64,000 nucleotides of DNA, from positions 2,108,001-2,172,000 of the forward strand of contig NZ_CP112880.1 of the NCBI RefSeq assembly GCF_028747205.1, given 5' to 3'. Shown piece after piece: positions 1-9,844 of this stretch. The notes beneath the pieces were generated by a model. The model did not search any database. It worked only from the letters and a program-made list of their open reading frames with translations, and was not told the DNA's origin. Position numbers and translations under genes: made by a program. Numbering within the stretch: the stretch's first letter is position 1; each line of letters starts with the position of its first letter. Origin of the DNA: Streptomyces sp. CA-278952. GTDB lineage: Bacteria; Actinomycetota; Actinomycetes; Streptomycetales; Streptomycetaceae.

Positions 1-112
1 GGCCGGCGGCGTGGAGTGAGGACGCGTTGCCGGTGGCGGAGAGCTGGGCGGTCATCGCCTCGATCGCTTCGGGAAGCATCGGGGTGGTCGCGGCGTGGTC
101 GAGGTAAGCCAT
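1..112 (-). CDS. cysteine desulfurase, N-terminal fragment cut by window edge
   Basis: Only the first 37 codons are inside the window. They read as the canonical start of a NifS/IscS-type PLP enzyme: [17 protein letters not shown], followed by a Gly-Asn-Ala-Ser-Ser-Leu-His stretch. The YLDHAATTP and GNASSLH motifs are characteristic of class V aminotransferase-fold cysteine desulfurases, which move sulfur from cysteine to Fe-S cluster or thio-cofactor acceptors. The catalytic lysine and cysteine lie outside the window, so the exact subtype cannot be decided. Confidence 0.85.
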   Translation of the reverse strand, partial: MAYLDHAATTPMLPEAIEAMTAQLSATGNASSLHAAG

Positions 113-418
113 GGTGGAGCCGATTCTACGAGCCCGGGGTGGGGCGCATGCCGGGCGCGTCACGGCCGGACCCCCGCGCACGCCCCCGGACGCCCGGCCC
201 TGGGTGCCGTGGACCGGCTCGGAGGCCGGCCAAAAGCCCCGCCCGGAGCCCGATCCGGTACGGGCAGGGCGGCTCGCGGGGCCGCGTCGGGGCCGTGCGT
301 CCGCCGCCGGGACTCCAGGAGGCCGTGCCGTTGACGGTGACCCGGAACGGCGAGCACGGCGAGGTCGGCGAGGTCGGCGATGCCCGGGGCGCGCCCCGGG
401 CGGCTGGTGCGACCGCCC
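113..418. other. intergenic stretch, no gene recognised
   Basis: This GC-rich stretch separates the minus-strand cysteine desulfurase from the plus-strand DUF2268 gene. Reading frames open across it on both strands, but none shows a recognisable family or a ribosome binding site. The promoter of the desulfurase gene should lie at its left end; I could not assign -10/-35 boxes with confidence. Confidence 0.5.
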
Positions 419-449
419 TTGACCCTCCCGTAACAGGAGGCCCTACGGT
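419..449 (+). promoter_or_regulatory. MerR-type promoter with operator dyad, leaderless start
   Basis: A TTGACC -35 box and a TACGGT -10 box are separated by 19 bp, longer than the usual 17 and typical of promoters remodelled by MerR-family activators. Between the boxes sits a perfect dyad CCTCC-N7-GGAGG. The ATG of the next gene begins 8 bases after the -10 box, so the transcript should be leaderless. The likely regulator is the TipAL-like MerR protein encoded second in the same operon. This is inference from layout. Confidence 0.6.
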
Positions 450-457
450 CCCCGGGT

Positions 458-1342
458 ATGAAGATCGTCGTCCATGACACCGCCTCCGCACTCCTCGACC
501 TCCTGCGCCGCCCCGCGGCCCAACGATCCGACGCCCTGCGCGAGATGCTCGCCCCGTTGCAGGAGGTGATGTCCCTGGTGGGGGTCGGAGACCTGGTCGA
601 GAGGCACCGCGCGGGCAGCGGGTTCCCCCTCGACCGGGACGACTCCCGCCACCGGGAGGCCCTGGAGCGGATGCGGGAGGCCCGGGTGTGGCAGCGGATC
701 GAGGATTCCCTCGCCGCCGCGCGGGAGCGGCTGAGCGCGGCGGCGCCCAGTGCGCGGACCGCCGGCACCGTGCACGTGGTTCTGGTGCTCGGCGACCCGG
801 ACGACCCGATGATGCGCCTCAACCAGGGCTATTTCGGCCTCGGCGGCATCCCGGGCGCGATCCTGCTGATGATGTGGCCCACCGCGACTGCCCTCGCCAA
901 GATCGAGCACGCCGCCGCCCACGAGCTGCACCACAACGTCCGCTACGCCAATGTGGACTGGGACCCGATGGCGGTCACCGTCGGCGAGCAGGTCGTGGCC
1001 GAGGGGCTGGCCGAGGCCTTCGTGCGGGAGCTGGCGGGCGAGGACGCCATGGGCCCCTGGGCGACCTCGCTGTCCGGCGCGGAGCTGGACGACGCCTGCG
1101 CGAAGGTGGCGGCCGGGATCGACGTCGCGGGCATGCGGAACCTGTCCCCGTACGTGTTCGGCGACCGCACCGCCCGCCGACTGGGGCAGGAGCCGGTCGG
1201 GCTGCCGGACTTCGCCGGGTACGCGGCCGGGCTGCGCTTCGCCGACGCCCACCTCGCGGCCTCCGGGCTGACCGCCGCCGCGAGCGTCGCCCTGCCGGCG
1301 CGCGAGGTTCTCGGACACGCGGGCGTGCCGACCGCCGCGTGA
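458..1342 (+). CDS. DUF2268 family putative zinc-dependent protease
   Basis: The 294-residue protein carries a HELHH metal-binding motif at residues 155-159 with a downstream AEGLAEAF glutamate motif near 181-188, the zincin-like signature of DUF2268 proteins (annotated as predicted Zn-dependent proteases). No signal peptide is apparent, so it is probably cytoplasmic; its substrate is unknown. The ATG follows a MerR-type promoter almost immediately, implying leaderless translation. A MerR regulator with a TipAS-like ligand domain follows 44 bp downstream, suggesting a drug- or metabolite-induced two-gene operon. Confidence 0.75.
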   Translation: MKIVVHDTASALLDLLRRPAAQRSDALREMLAPLQEVMSLVGVGDLVERHRAGSGFPLDRDDSRHREALERMREARVWQRIEDSLAAARERLSAAAPSARTAGTVHVVLVLGDPDDPMMRLNQGYFGLGGIPGAILLMMWPTATALAKIEHAAAHELHHNVRYANVDWDPMAVTVGEQVVAEGLAEAFVRELAGEDAMGPWATSLSGAELDDACAKVAAGIDVAGMRNLSPYVFGDRTARRLGQEPVGLPDFAGYAAGLRFADAHLAASGLTAAASVALPAREVLGHAGVPTAA

Positions 1343-1386
1343 CCCGGCCCGGGGGCCTTTGCCTCCGGTTCCGGGAGACTGGACCG

Positions 1387-2208
1387 ATGAGGAGCGAGGA
1401 GCGGGGACCCGAGGAACCTCCCGCCGACGGCCTGACCGTCGGCCGGACGGCCGGGCTCGTCGGGGTCAGTGTGAAGACGCTGCACCATTGGGACGGGATC
1501 GGGCTGGTGCGGCCGGGCGGGCGTACGAGGGCCGGGTACCGGGTGTACGGGGACGACGACGTCGCCCGGCTGCACCGGGTCCTCGTCTACCGGGAGATCG
1601 GCATCCCGCTCGCCGAGATCGGGCGCCTCCTGGACGACCCGGAGGTCGACGCGCGCGAGCATCTGCGGCGGCAGCGGGGGCAGCTAGCGGAGCGGATCTC
1701 CCGGCTGGAGCGGATGGTCGGCGCGGTGGACCGCATGCTGCTGGAGTCGAAGCCGGGGATCCGTCTGACGCCCGAGGAACAGGTGGAGATCTTCGGGGCC
1801 GACTGGGAGCCCGCCCGGACCGAGGTGGCCGAGGAGCGCTGGGGCGGCACGGCGCAGTGGGCGCAGTACGAGGAGCGGGCGGCCCGGATGAGCCGCGAGG
1901 ACTGGAAGGGCGTGGCGGCGGCGGTCGAGGCCCTGACCGCCGACCTCGCCACCGCGTACCGTACGGGCGTCGCTCCCGGGTCAGAGGTCGCGGACGCCCT
2001 CGCGGAGCGGCATCGCGCGCAGATCTCGACGTACTTCGACTGCACGTACGCCCTGCAGGTCTGCATCGGCCGGACGTATGCCACCGACCCCGGCTACGTC
2101 GCGCACTACGACGCGATCGCGCCGGGGCTCGGCGGCTGGCTGTGCGAGGTGATCGCCGCGAACGCCGAGGCCAACGGCGTCGATCCGGAGTCCGCGGTCT
2201 GGGAGTGA
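1387..2208 (+). CDS. TipAL-like MerR family transcriptional regulator
   Basis: The 273-residue protein has an N-terminal MerR winged HTH (residues about 18-85, including VKTLHHWDGIGL and the basic wing), then a dimerisation helix. A C-terminal TipAS-type domain follows, with the Y-E-ERAARMS motif and a helical segment around STYFDCTYALQVC. TipAL homologues bind thiopeptides or other drugs through this domain and activate their own promoters. The ATG was chosen because the HTH begins about 20 residues later. It probably controls the dyad-bearing promoter ahead of the DUF2268 gene and so autoregulates; that link is inferred. Confidence 0.85.
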   Translation: MRSEERGPEEPPADGLTVGRTAGLVGVSVKTLHHWDGIGLVRPGGRTRAGYRVYGDDDVARLHRVLVYREIGIPLAEIGRLLDDPEVDAREHLRRQRGQLAERISRLERMVGAVDRMLLESKPGIRLTPEEQVEIFGADWEPARTEVAEERWGGTAQWAQYEERAARMSREDWKGVAAAVEALTADLATAYRTGVAPGSEVADALAERHRAQISTYFDCTYALQVCIGRTYATDPGYVAHYDAIAPGLGGWLCEVIAANAEANGVDPESAVWE

Positions 2209-2217
2209 AGCGCGCCC

Positions 2218-3090
2218 TCAGCCCGTGTGTCGCGGGGCCTTGGCCAGCTGGCGGGACTGGGCGACGAGGCGGTCGGCGCTGTCCCAGACCTCCGCGTCCT
2301 CCTCCAGGAAGCCGCCCGCGAGGTTGCGGGTGGTGATGGAGACGCGCAGCGGGCCCGGGGCGGGGCGACAGCGGATGTGGGCGGTCAGCTCGACGGTGGG
2401 GGTCCAGCCGGCCAGGCCCAGCTCGAAGGAGGTCGGCGGCAGGGCGTCCACGGTGAGCAGCAGCGACAGCGGGTCCGGGTCGCGGCCGTCGGCCAGGCCG
2501 AACCAGCCGCGCATCTCGCCCTTGCCGGACGGGGCTCCGACGGCCCAGCCGACGGTCGCCGGGTCGAGCTTGATGTCCAGGCGGTCGGTGATGGCGGAGC
2601 TGCCGGGAATGTTCGGCGCGCCGTCGCTCGGGCCGAGGCAGTGGTCCCGGTCGGGCATGGCCGGCGGCAGGGCCGTCGTGCGGACGTCGTCGGGGAGCGC
2701 GTCCAGGTCGCCGTAGGTGGCCAGGACGCGGATGCGCTCGATCTCGCTGCCGTCCTCGGCGTACTGGAAGAGGGAGGCCTGGCCCGTGGAGAGGGTGCGG
2801 CCGGTGCGGACGACCTGGGTGCGGATCACGGCCGGGCCGGGCGCGGAGGCGGTGAGGTAGTGCGCCGAGACGGAGAACGGGTCGGAGTGCGGCAGCGCCT
2901 GGCCCAGGGCCCGGCCGAGCAGGGCCAGCAGGTAACCGCCGTTGACGGCGTGGATGATGGTCCAGCCGGCGGAGAGTTCGGCGTCGTAGACGCCCTCCTC
3001 GCGCGGGGTGACCGCGGTGTCCCGGTCGAACTCGCTGTCGCCGATGGTTGCCCGCGCGGTCTGCGCCGCCTCAGTCGCTGCCTGTGCCAT
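2218..3090 (-). CDS. acyl-CoA thioesterase-like hotdog protein
   Basis: This 290-residue protein resembles the double-hotdog thioesterase family (TesB/4HBT_3-like). An N-terminal half contains GGYLLALLGRAL and the PFSVSAHYL segment, and a C-terminal half ends with the AEVWDSADRLVAQSRQLA strand typical of the fold. Such enzymes hydrolyse acyl-CoA thioesters in the cytoplasm. The ATG at MAQAATEA was preferred over a GTG three codons upstream; neither has a convincing Shine-Dalgarno. A short inverted repeat just upstream may be a TetR-type operator. The physiological substrate is not evident. Confidence 0.65.
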   Translation of the reverse strand: MAQAATEAAQTARATIGDSEFDRDTAVTPREEGVYDAELSAGWTIIHAVNGGYLLALLGRALGQALPHSDPFSVSAHYLTASAPGPAVIRTQVVRTGRTLSTGQASLFQYAEDGSEIERIRVLATYGDLDALPDDVRTTALPPAMPDRDHCLGPSDGAPNIPGSSAITDRLDIKLDPATVGWAVGAPSGKGEMRGWFGLADGRDPDPLSLLLTVDALPPTSFELGLAGWTPTVELTAHIRCRPAPGPLRVSITTRNLAGGFLEEDAEVWDSADRLVAQSRQLAKAPRHTG

Positions 3091-3113
3091 GGCATGCACG
3101 GTACATGGACCTC

Positions 3114-3129
3114 GCTACTGAGCGGTAGC
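3114..3129. promoter_or_regulatory. inverted repeat upstream of thioesterase gene
   Basis: The 16-bp sequence GCTACTGAGCGGTAGC has 5-bp arms around a 6-bp centre and lies 24 bp upstream of the thioesterase start. Its size and position suit a TetR-family operator, a common arrangement for acyl-CoA-related genes in actinomycetes. No regulator gene adjoins it, so the assignment is tentative. Confidence 0.35.
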
Positions 3130-3169
3130 TTTTTGTGGGTCGGATCACCGCGCGGAAGACTCCAGCCAG

Positions 3170-3841
3170 CTAGGTGGCCGCCGATCCTTTCTCGGCGCGG
3201 GCGGAGGAGCGGTTGTACGCGCGGGGCGCCCGCCAGTGGAAACGCAGCGCCAGCAGCCGCAGGGCGAACGCGGCGATCACGGCCATCCCGCTGGTCAGGG
3301 CGTTGAGGGTGTCGAAGCGGATGCACAGGGCGACCATGGTCGCGCCGACGATCGCGGGCACCGCGTACAGGTCGCGGTCCCAGCGCAGCAGGGAGGGCAC
3401 CTCGTTGGCCAGCACGTCGCGCAGCACACCGCCGCCGACCGCGGTGGCCAGGCCCAGCGCCGCCGACGCGGTGAGCCCGAGGCCGTACTCGTACGCCTTG
3501 ACCGTGCCGGTCACACAGAACAGGCCGAGCCCCGCCGCGTCGAAGACGTTGACGCCGACCTGGATGCGCTCCACGTGCGGGTGGAGGAAGAAGACCAGGA
3601 CGGCGGCGAACAGCGGCGTGGTGAAGTAGCCGAGGTCGGTGAAGGCGGCGGGCGGGATCGCGCCGATCATCACGTCACGGAACAGCCCTCCGCCCAGCGC
3701 TGTCACCTCCGCGAGAACCGCGATGCCGAAGACATCGAAGTTCTTGCGGACGGCGAGCAGGGCGCCCGAGATCGCGAAGACGAAGATCCCGACGAGGTCG
3801 AGCGCATGCTGGACGGAGGGCGTGAACAGTTCGGTGAGCAC
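3170..3841 (-). CDS. TRIC/UPF0126 family membrane protein
   Basis: The 223-residue protein contains two homologous triple-helix repeats. Repeat 1 holds GIFVFAISGALLAVRKNFDVFG and the glycine-rich ALGGGLFRDVMIG; repeat 2 holds the matching TAVGGGVLRDVLANEVP. This is the UPF0126 (YicG/YadS) architecture, related to trimeric intracellular cation channels, and implies a six- or seven-helix inner-membrane ion channel. The GTG start at VLTELFTP was chosen because the membrane repeat begins about 15 residues later; the upstream in-frame extension is low-complexity and unlike the family. It lies downstream of the peptide transporter on the same strand. Confidence 0.8.
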   Translation of the reverse strand: MLTELFTPSVQHALDLVGIFVFAISGALLAVRKNFDVFGIAVLAEVTALGGGLFRDVMIGAIPPAAFTDLGYFTTPLFAAVLVFFLHPHVERIQVGVNVFDAAGLGLFCVTGTVKAYEYGLGLTASAALGLATAVGGGVLRDVLANEVPSLLRWDRDLYAVPAIVGATMVALCIRFDTLNALTSGMAVIAAFALRLLALRFHWRAPRAYNRSSARAEKGSAAT

Positions 3842-3870
3842 CGGGCAATTGTGCCGGTGCCGGGCGCCCC

Positions 3871-5120
3871 CTAGGCCTTCGGGCTGGCCTCCGTCTGTTC
3901 CGTGGCGTCCACCGCCTTCTCCGGGGCGTCCGCAGCCTTCTCCGGTGCGTCCACCGCCTTCTCCGTGGCGTCCACCGCCTTCTCCGTGGCGCCCGCGTGG
4001 GCCTGGGCCGGTACGGTCACGGGCTCCTTCGCCGGAGCCTCGGCCTCGCCCTCCGCGGTCTCCACCGCTTCGGCCGCCACCGTTTCCGTGCCGGTGACCG
4101 CCTCGATGCCGGTGGCCAGGGTCTGCGTCACCGTCCCGGCCTCGATCTCGGCCGTGAAGTGGCAGGCCACCTTGTGCCCGTCGCCGGTGTCCAGCAGCGG
4201 CGGACGCTCCGTGGCGCACTTGGTCTCCTGCACCCACGGGCAGCGGGTGTGGAACCGGCAGCCGGTCGGCGGGTTCGCCGGCGAGGGCAGGTCGCCGTGG
4301 AGGAGGATCCGCTCGCGGCGGTCCTCGACCTCGGGGTCGGGCACCGGGACCGCCGACATCAGCGCCTTGGTGTACGGGTGCCGGGGCCCCGCGTACAGCG
4401 CGTCGCTCGGGGCCTCCTCGACGAGCCCGCCGAGGTACATCACCCCGATGACGTCCGAGATGTGCCGGACCACGGCGAGGTCGTGCGCGATGACCAGGTA
4501 GGTCAGACCCAGCGACTCCTGGAGCTCCTCCAGCAGGTTGATCACCTGCGCCTGGACCGAGACGTCCAGCGCGGAGACCGGCTCGTCGCAGATGATCACG
4601 TCCGGCTCCAGCACCAGCGCGCGGGCGATGCCGATGCGCTGGCGCTGGCCGCCGGAGAACTCGTGCGGGTAGCGGGACATCGCGTTGGACGGCAGGCCGA
4701 CCTTGGCGAGGATGGACTCGATCTTCTTCCGGCGCTCCGCCGCGTCCTTCCCGATGCCGTGGGCGGCCATGCCCTCGGCGAGGATGGACTCGATGTTCTG
4801 CCGGGGGTTGAGGCTGCCCAGCGGGTCCTGGAAGACCATCTGGAGGCGGCGGCGGAAGGTCCGCATCTCCTCGGAGGGCAGCTTCGCCAGGTCGGTGCCG
4901 TCGAAGACGACCGCGCCCTCGGTGATGTCGTTCAGCCGCAGGACCGCGCGGCCGAGCGTCGTCTTGCCGCAGCCCGACTCGCCGACCAGCCCGTACGTCT
5001 GACCGGCCTCGACGCTCAGCGAGACGCCGTCGACCGCGTAGACGTGGCCCACCGTACGGTCGAAGAAGAGGCCCTTCTTGACCGGGAAGTGGACTTTGAC
5101 GCCGTCCAGTTCGAGAAGGC

Positions 5121-5124
<4 letters not shown>
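3871..5124 (-). CDS. dppF: oligopeptide ABC transporter ATP-binding protein, DppF/OppF type
   Basis: The 417-residue ATPase has Walker A GESGCGKTT (about residues 42-50), Q-loop FQDP, signature SGGQRQRIGIARAL and Walker B VIICDEPVSALD. The C-terminal oligopeptide-specific domain (oligo_HPY) contains CRFHTRCPW with its cysteine cluster. It pairs with the preceding ATPase to energise peptide uptake. The start overlaps the upstream gene by an ATGA. Unusually, about 80 extra residues follow the oligo_HPY domain: a Glu/Ala/Val-rich tail ending in five copies of an A-[TP]-E-K-A-V-D heptad. Most DppF proteins are about 330-350 residues. Confidence 0.9.
3874..3990 (-). repeat. 21-bp tandem repeat encoding heptapeptide tail of DppF
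   Basis: The last 39 codons of the transporter ATPase consist of five near-identical 21-bp units, each encoding a seven-residue unit close to ATEKAVD (variants APEKAAD, APEKAVD). The units stay in frame and differ mainly at the second codon. The repeat would form a charged, alanine-rich helical or disordered extension. It is likely prone to copy-number change between strains. Confidence 0.8.
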
Positions 5125-6113
<989 letters not shown>

Positions 6114-6119
6114 AGGACT

Positions 6120-7082
6120 TCAGCCTCGCAACTTCGGGTCGAGGGCTTCGCGCATGGCCTCGCCGAGCAGGGTGAAGCCGAGGGCGGTGATGATGATCCC
6201 GACGGCCGGGTAGGCGGCCATCATCGGCTCGTTGTCGAAGAAGCGCTGCGCCTGGGAGAGCATCACGCCCCACTCGGGAATGGCCGGGTCGGGGTTGCCG
6301 AGCCCCAGGTAGGAGAGGGCCGCGGCCTCGATGATCGCGGTGGCCAGACTCAGCGTGGCCTGGACGATCACCGGGCTCAGCGAGTTCGGCAGGATCTGCG
6401 TGAGCACGATCCGCTTGCGCCGGATGCCGACCGCCTTCGCGGCGAGCACGTAGTCCGCGCCGCCCTGGACCAGCATCGAACCACGCAGCAGGCGGGCGAA
6501 GATGGGGATCTGGACGACACCCACGGCGATCATCACGGTGGTCAGCGACTGGCCGAGGACCGCGGCGATGGAGACCGCGAGCAGCAGCGAGGGCAGCGAC
6601 AGCATGATGTCGGTGAAACGCATGATCACGGTGTCGACGCGCTGGCCGACCTTGCCGCCGAGGGTGGCGGCGGCTCCGGAGCCCACACCGACCAGCGCGC
6701 CGATGATCAGCCCGATGAGCATGGAGACGACACCGACGAGCAGCGTCTGCCGGGCCCCGACGAGCCAGCGGGAGAACATGTCGCGGCCCAGGTGGTCCAG
6801 GCCGAACCAGTTCTCGCCGCGCATGCCGATGAACTTGCCCTGGTTGGGGAAGACCTCGCTGCGCCAGTTCTGCGCGGTGGCTCCGTGCGGGGCCAGCATC
6901 GGTCCGACGACGGCGACGAGAACGAACGTGGCGATGATCGCCGCGCCGATGATCGCCATCTTGCTGGAGCGCATCCGGCGGAACGCCTCGCGCCACAGGC
7001 TGGTGCCGGTGACGGTCTCGGAGCTCTGGGTGAGCTCGGCGAGACGGTCGATCTTGTCTGCTTTGTTGGTCAGGATCGTCAC
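6120..7082 (-). CDS. dppC: oligopeptide ABC transporter permease, DppC/OppC type
   Basis: The 320-residue membrane protein has an N-terminal cytoplasmic segment followed by a membrane helix (AIIATFVLVAVVGPML). The DppC-type extracytoplasmic loop contains NWFGLDHLGRDMFSR, then a BPD_transp_1 domain with the EAA-loop region AAKAVGIRRKRIVLTQILPN. It forms the inner-membrane channel with DppB. It is separated by one base from the DppB gene. Confidence 0.92.
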   Translation of the reverse strand: MTILTNKADKIDRLAELTQSSETVTGTSLWREAFRRMRSSKMAIIGAAIIATFVLVAVVGPMLAPHGATAQNWRSEVFPNQGKFIGMRGENWFGLDHLGRDMFSRWLVGARQTLLVGVVSMLIGLIIGALVGVGSGAAATLGGKVGQRVDTVIMRFTDIMLSLPSLLLAVSIAAVLGQSLTTVMIAVGVVQIPIFARLLRGSMLVQGGADYVLAAKAVGIRRKRIVLTQILPNSLSPVIVQATLSLATAIIEAAALSYLGLGNPDPAIPEWGVMLSQAQRFFDNEPMMAAYPAVGIIITALGFTLLGEAMREALDPKLRG

Positions 7083-7083
7083 G

Positions 7084-8088
7084 TCAGTGCACCCGCACTC
7101 TCGGGTCGATGATGCTGTACGCGAGGTCGACCAGCAGGTTGATCAGCACGTACACCATCGCGATGAAGAGAATGAACCCGACGAGGACCGGGTAGTCGCG
7201 GCCGTCGATCGCGGTACGGATGAAGGAGCCGATGCCGCCGAAGTCGAAGACGGACTCGGTGAGCACCGCACCGGAGAGCAGGCTGCCGGTCAGCAGGCCG
7301 ACCGCGGTGATCACGGGCAGCAGGGCGTTGCGCAGTACGTGGCGCCCGCGGACGGTCCTCTTGTCGAGGCCCTTGGACTCGGCGGTGCGGATGTAGTCCT
7401 CGCCGAGTACCTCCAGGACGCTGGCGCGGGTCATCCGGACGATGACGGCGAGCGGGATCGAGGCGAGGGCGACGGAGGGCAGGACCAAGTGCATGATCGC
7501 GTCCCAGCTGGCGTCGAACTCGCCCGTCAACAGGCCGTCGAGGACCGCGAATCCGGTGACGTCGGTGGCGTTGATGCCGGTGTCGAGCCGGCCCTGGCTC
7601 GGGAACCAGCCCAGCTCCACGGAGAAGATCCCGCGCAGCAGCATGGCCAGGAAGAAGACCGGGATGCAGATGCCGAGCAGCGATCCGGAGACGGAGGCTA
7701 CGTCCAGCCAGCCACCGCGGTGCTTGGCCGCCAGGTAGCCCATCGGGATGCCCACGACCACGGCGATCAGGATCGCGGCGACGCTGAGCTCCACGGTGGC
7801 CGGGAAGCGCAGGGTGAATTCGTCCCACACCGGCTGGCCGGTCTGGGTGGAGGTTCCGAGATCGAGCTCGAAGATGCGCTTGAGGAACCGCCAGTACTGG
7901 ACGTGGACCGGCTCGTCGAGCCCGAGTGCCCTGTTGATTCTCGCTACTTCGGCTTCGGTGGCCCGCTCGCCCAGGATCGCTGAGGCGGGTCCGCCGGGCA
8001 GTCGGTTCAGCCAGAGGAACAGCAGGACCGACAGGCCGAGCAGGGTGGGAATGAGCTGGAGAAGTCTTCTGACGACGAGTCGCAGCAC
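7084..8088 (-). CDS. dppB: oligopeptide ABC transporter permease, DppB/OppB type
   Basis: The 334-residue permease begins with the family-typical VVRRLLQLIPTLLGLSVLLF first helix and continues through a BPD_transp_1 domain with several membrane segments and the EAA loop near ESKGLDKRTVRGRHVLRN. The GTG start was chosen because an AAGGGG Shine-Dalgarno lies eight bases ahead and the first helix begins at once, as in relatives; an ATG 16 codons upstream would add a hydrophilic leader. The substrate-binding protein gene lies 85 bp upstream on the same strand. Confidence 0.9.
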   Translation of the reverse strand: MLRLVVRRLLQLIPTLLGLSVLLFLWLNRLPGGPASAILGERATEAEVARINRALGLDEPVHVQYWRFLKRIFELDLGTSTQTGQPVWDEFTLRFPATVELSVAAILIAVVVGIPMGYLAAKHRGGWLDVASVSGSLLGICIPVFFLAMLLRGIFSVELGWFPSQGRLDTGINATDVTGFAVLDGLLTGEFDASWDAIMHLVLPSVALASIPLAVIVRMTRASVLEVLGEDYIRTAESKGLDKRTVRGRHVLRNALLPVITAVGLLTGSLLSGAVLTESVFDFGGIGSFIRTAIDGRDYPVLVGFILFIAMVYVLINLLVDLAYSIIDPRVRVH

Positions 8089-8173
8089 CCCGCATGCCCC
8101 TTTCTCACGTGCGTCGATGCGGGTCCGCCCGGCCACCTGGTTGCTGTGGCCGGGCGGACCCGCTGGTGTGCGA

Positions 8174-9844
8174 TTACTTGAAGGAGACCTCGGCGAAGTT
8201 CTCCTGCGTCAGCGGGGAGACCTTCGGCGGGTTGACGTTCTTGGCGAACGCGATGGCCGGCGGCGACGACGAGATCGGCACGCCCGGGACGTACTCCGCG
8301 ATCGCCTCGTTGGCCTTCTGGTACGCCGCGGTGCGGGCGGCCGGGTCGGTGACCTCGGAGGCGGCGTTCACGGCGTCGAAGACCTTCTGGTCCTTGAAGC
8401 CCCACTGCTTGTCGGGCCCGGCGAACCAGGTGCCGATGAAGTTGTAGCCGTCGTTGAAGTCACCGGTCCAGCCGAGCATGTGCAGGGCGCAGGAGCCCGC
8501 CTCGGTGGCGTCCAGGTAGTCCGGGGCCCACTTCATGGCCTTCGGCTTGACGGTGATGCCGGCCTTCTCCAGGTCGGCCTTCATCAGCTCGAACATGTCC
8601 TGCGGGGCAGGCATGTACGGGCGGGTGACCTCGGTCGGGTAGCAGAAGTCGATGGTGAGCTTCTCCGCACCGGCCTGCTTGAGGAGGTCCTTCGCCTTGG
8701 CGGTGTCGAACGGGTACGTCTTCACCTTGTCCGAGTAGCCGGCGACCGTGTCGGGCATGAACTGGGTCGCGACCTTGCCGCCCTCGGGCAGCTGGGTGTT
8801 GACGAGGTTCTCGCGGTCGATGGCGTGCGTGATCGCCTGACGGACCTCGGGCTTCTTCAGCGCCGGGTTCGCCGACTGGCTCATGCCGAGGTAGAAGATG
8901 TTGAAGACGTCACGGGTCGGGACCTCGTAACCCTCCTTCTCCAGCGTCGTCACATCGGCCGGCGCGACCAGGTCGTAGCCGTCGATGTCACCCGCCTGGA
9001 GCGCCTGGCGGCGGGTCTCCTCGGTGGAGATGGTGCGGAAGACCAGGTTCTTCACCTTGGCCTTGTCGCCCCAGTAGCCGTCGAAGCGCGTGAGGGAGAC
9101 TTCCTTGTTGCCCTTGTTCCACTTCGTGATCTTGTACGGGCCGGTGCCGGCGACCGTGCCGGCCTCCTGGCTGTACTTGGGGTACGTGATCGCGTCGCCC
9201 TTGGCGCTCGCGTCCTGCTTCTCGTACTCCTTGATGGCCTTCGGCGAGTGGATCGCCAGCGCCTGGAGGGAGAACCCGCCCGGCAGGTTCGCCGAGGGCT
9301 CGTTCACCTCGATGACGGCCGTGTTGTCGTCCTTGGCGGTGCAGGACTTGTAGTTGGGCTTGGGCGCCTCGGCGTCCTCGTTCTTCGCGAACCCGCCCAT
9401 GATGGTCTGCCAGTAGTAGGAGACCGCGCTGGACTGGTACGTGCCCTTCCAGTTGAACCAGTGGTCGTAGTTCGCGCAGACCGCGGCGGCGTTGAACGCC
9501 TCGCCGTCGTGGAACTTCACGCCCTGGCGCAGGTTGAACGTCCAGACCTTGCCGGCCGGGTCGCTCGACCACTTCTCGGCGAGGCCGCCGATGAGCTTGC
9601 TCCCACCGGGCTCGTGCTCCAGGAGCGCCTCGAAGGCCTGGCGGGTGACGCGGAACGTCTCGCCGTCGCTCGCGAGGGCCGGGTCGAGGGAACCGGGGTC
9701 ACCGGCTCCGGCGAAGACGAAGGTGTCCTTCTCGCCCCCCTTGGAGCCGCCCTCGTCCCGCTCGCTGGAACAGCCCGTGGCGATCAGAGCGACAGCGACC
9801 GCTGTCGTGACCGCCCGGACAGCCCGGGACTTGAATATGCGCAT
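8174..9844 (-). CDS. dppA: oligopeptide-binding lipoprotein, SBP family 5
   Basis: The 556-residue protein has a lipoprotein signal peptide with basic N-terminus, hydrophobic core and lipobox IATGC (Cys25). The SBP_bac_5 fold follows, including DTFVFAGAGDPGSLDPA and the NLRQGVKFHDGEAF strand. It is the extracellular receptor that delivers peptides to the DppBCDF permease encoded directly downstream. The ATG at MRIFKSRA follows a GGGGTGG ribosome site and is the only start giving a proper signal peptide. A hairpin-prone 85-bp gap before dppB may reduce permease expression relative to the receptor. Confidence 0.92.
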   Translation of the reverse strand: MRIFKSRAVRAVTTAVAVALIATGCSSERDEGGSKGGEKDTFVFAGAGDPGSLDPALASDGETFRVTRQAFEALLEHEPGGSKLIGGLAEKWSSDPAGKVWTFNLRQGVKFHDGEAFNAAAVCANYDHWFNWKGTYQSSAVSYYWQTIMGGFAKNEDAEAPKPNYKSCTAKDDNTAVIEVNEPSANLPGGFSLQALAIHSPKAIKEYEKQDASAKGDAITYPKYSQEAGTVAGTGPYKITKWNKGNKEVSLTRFDGYWGDKAKVKNLVFRTISTEETRRQALQAGDIDGYDLVAPADVTTLEKEGYEVPTRDVFNIFYLGMSQSANPALKKPEVRQAITHAIDRENLVNTQLPEGGKVATQFMPDTVAGYSDKVKTYPFDTAKAKDLLKQAGAEKLTIDFCYPTEVTRPYMPAPQDMFELMKADLEKAGITVKPKAMKWAPDYLDATEAGSCALHMLGWTGDFNDGYNFIGTWFAGPDKQWGFKDQKVFDAVNAASEVTDPAARTAAYQKANEAIAEYVPGVPISSSPPAIAFAKNVNPPKVSPLTQENFAEVSFK

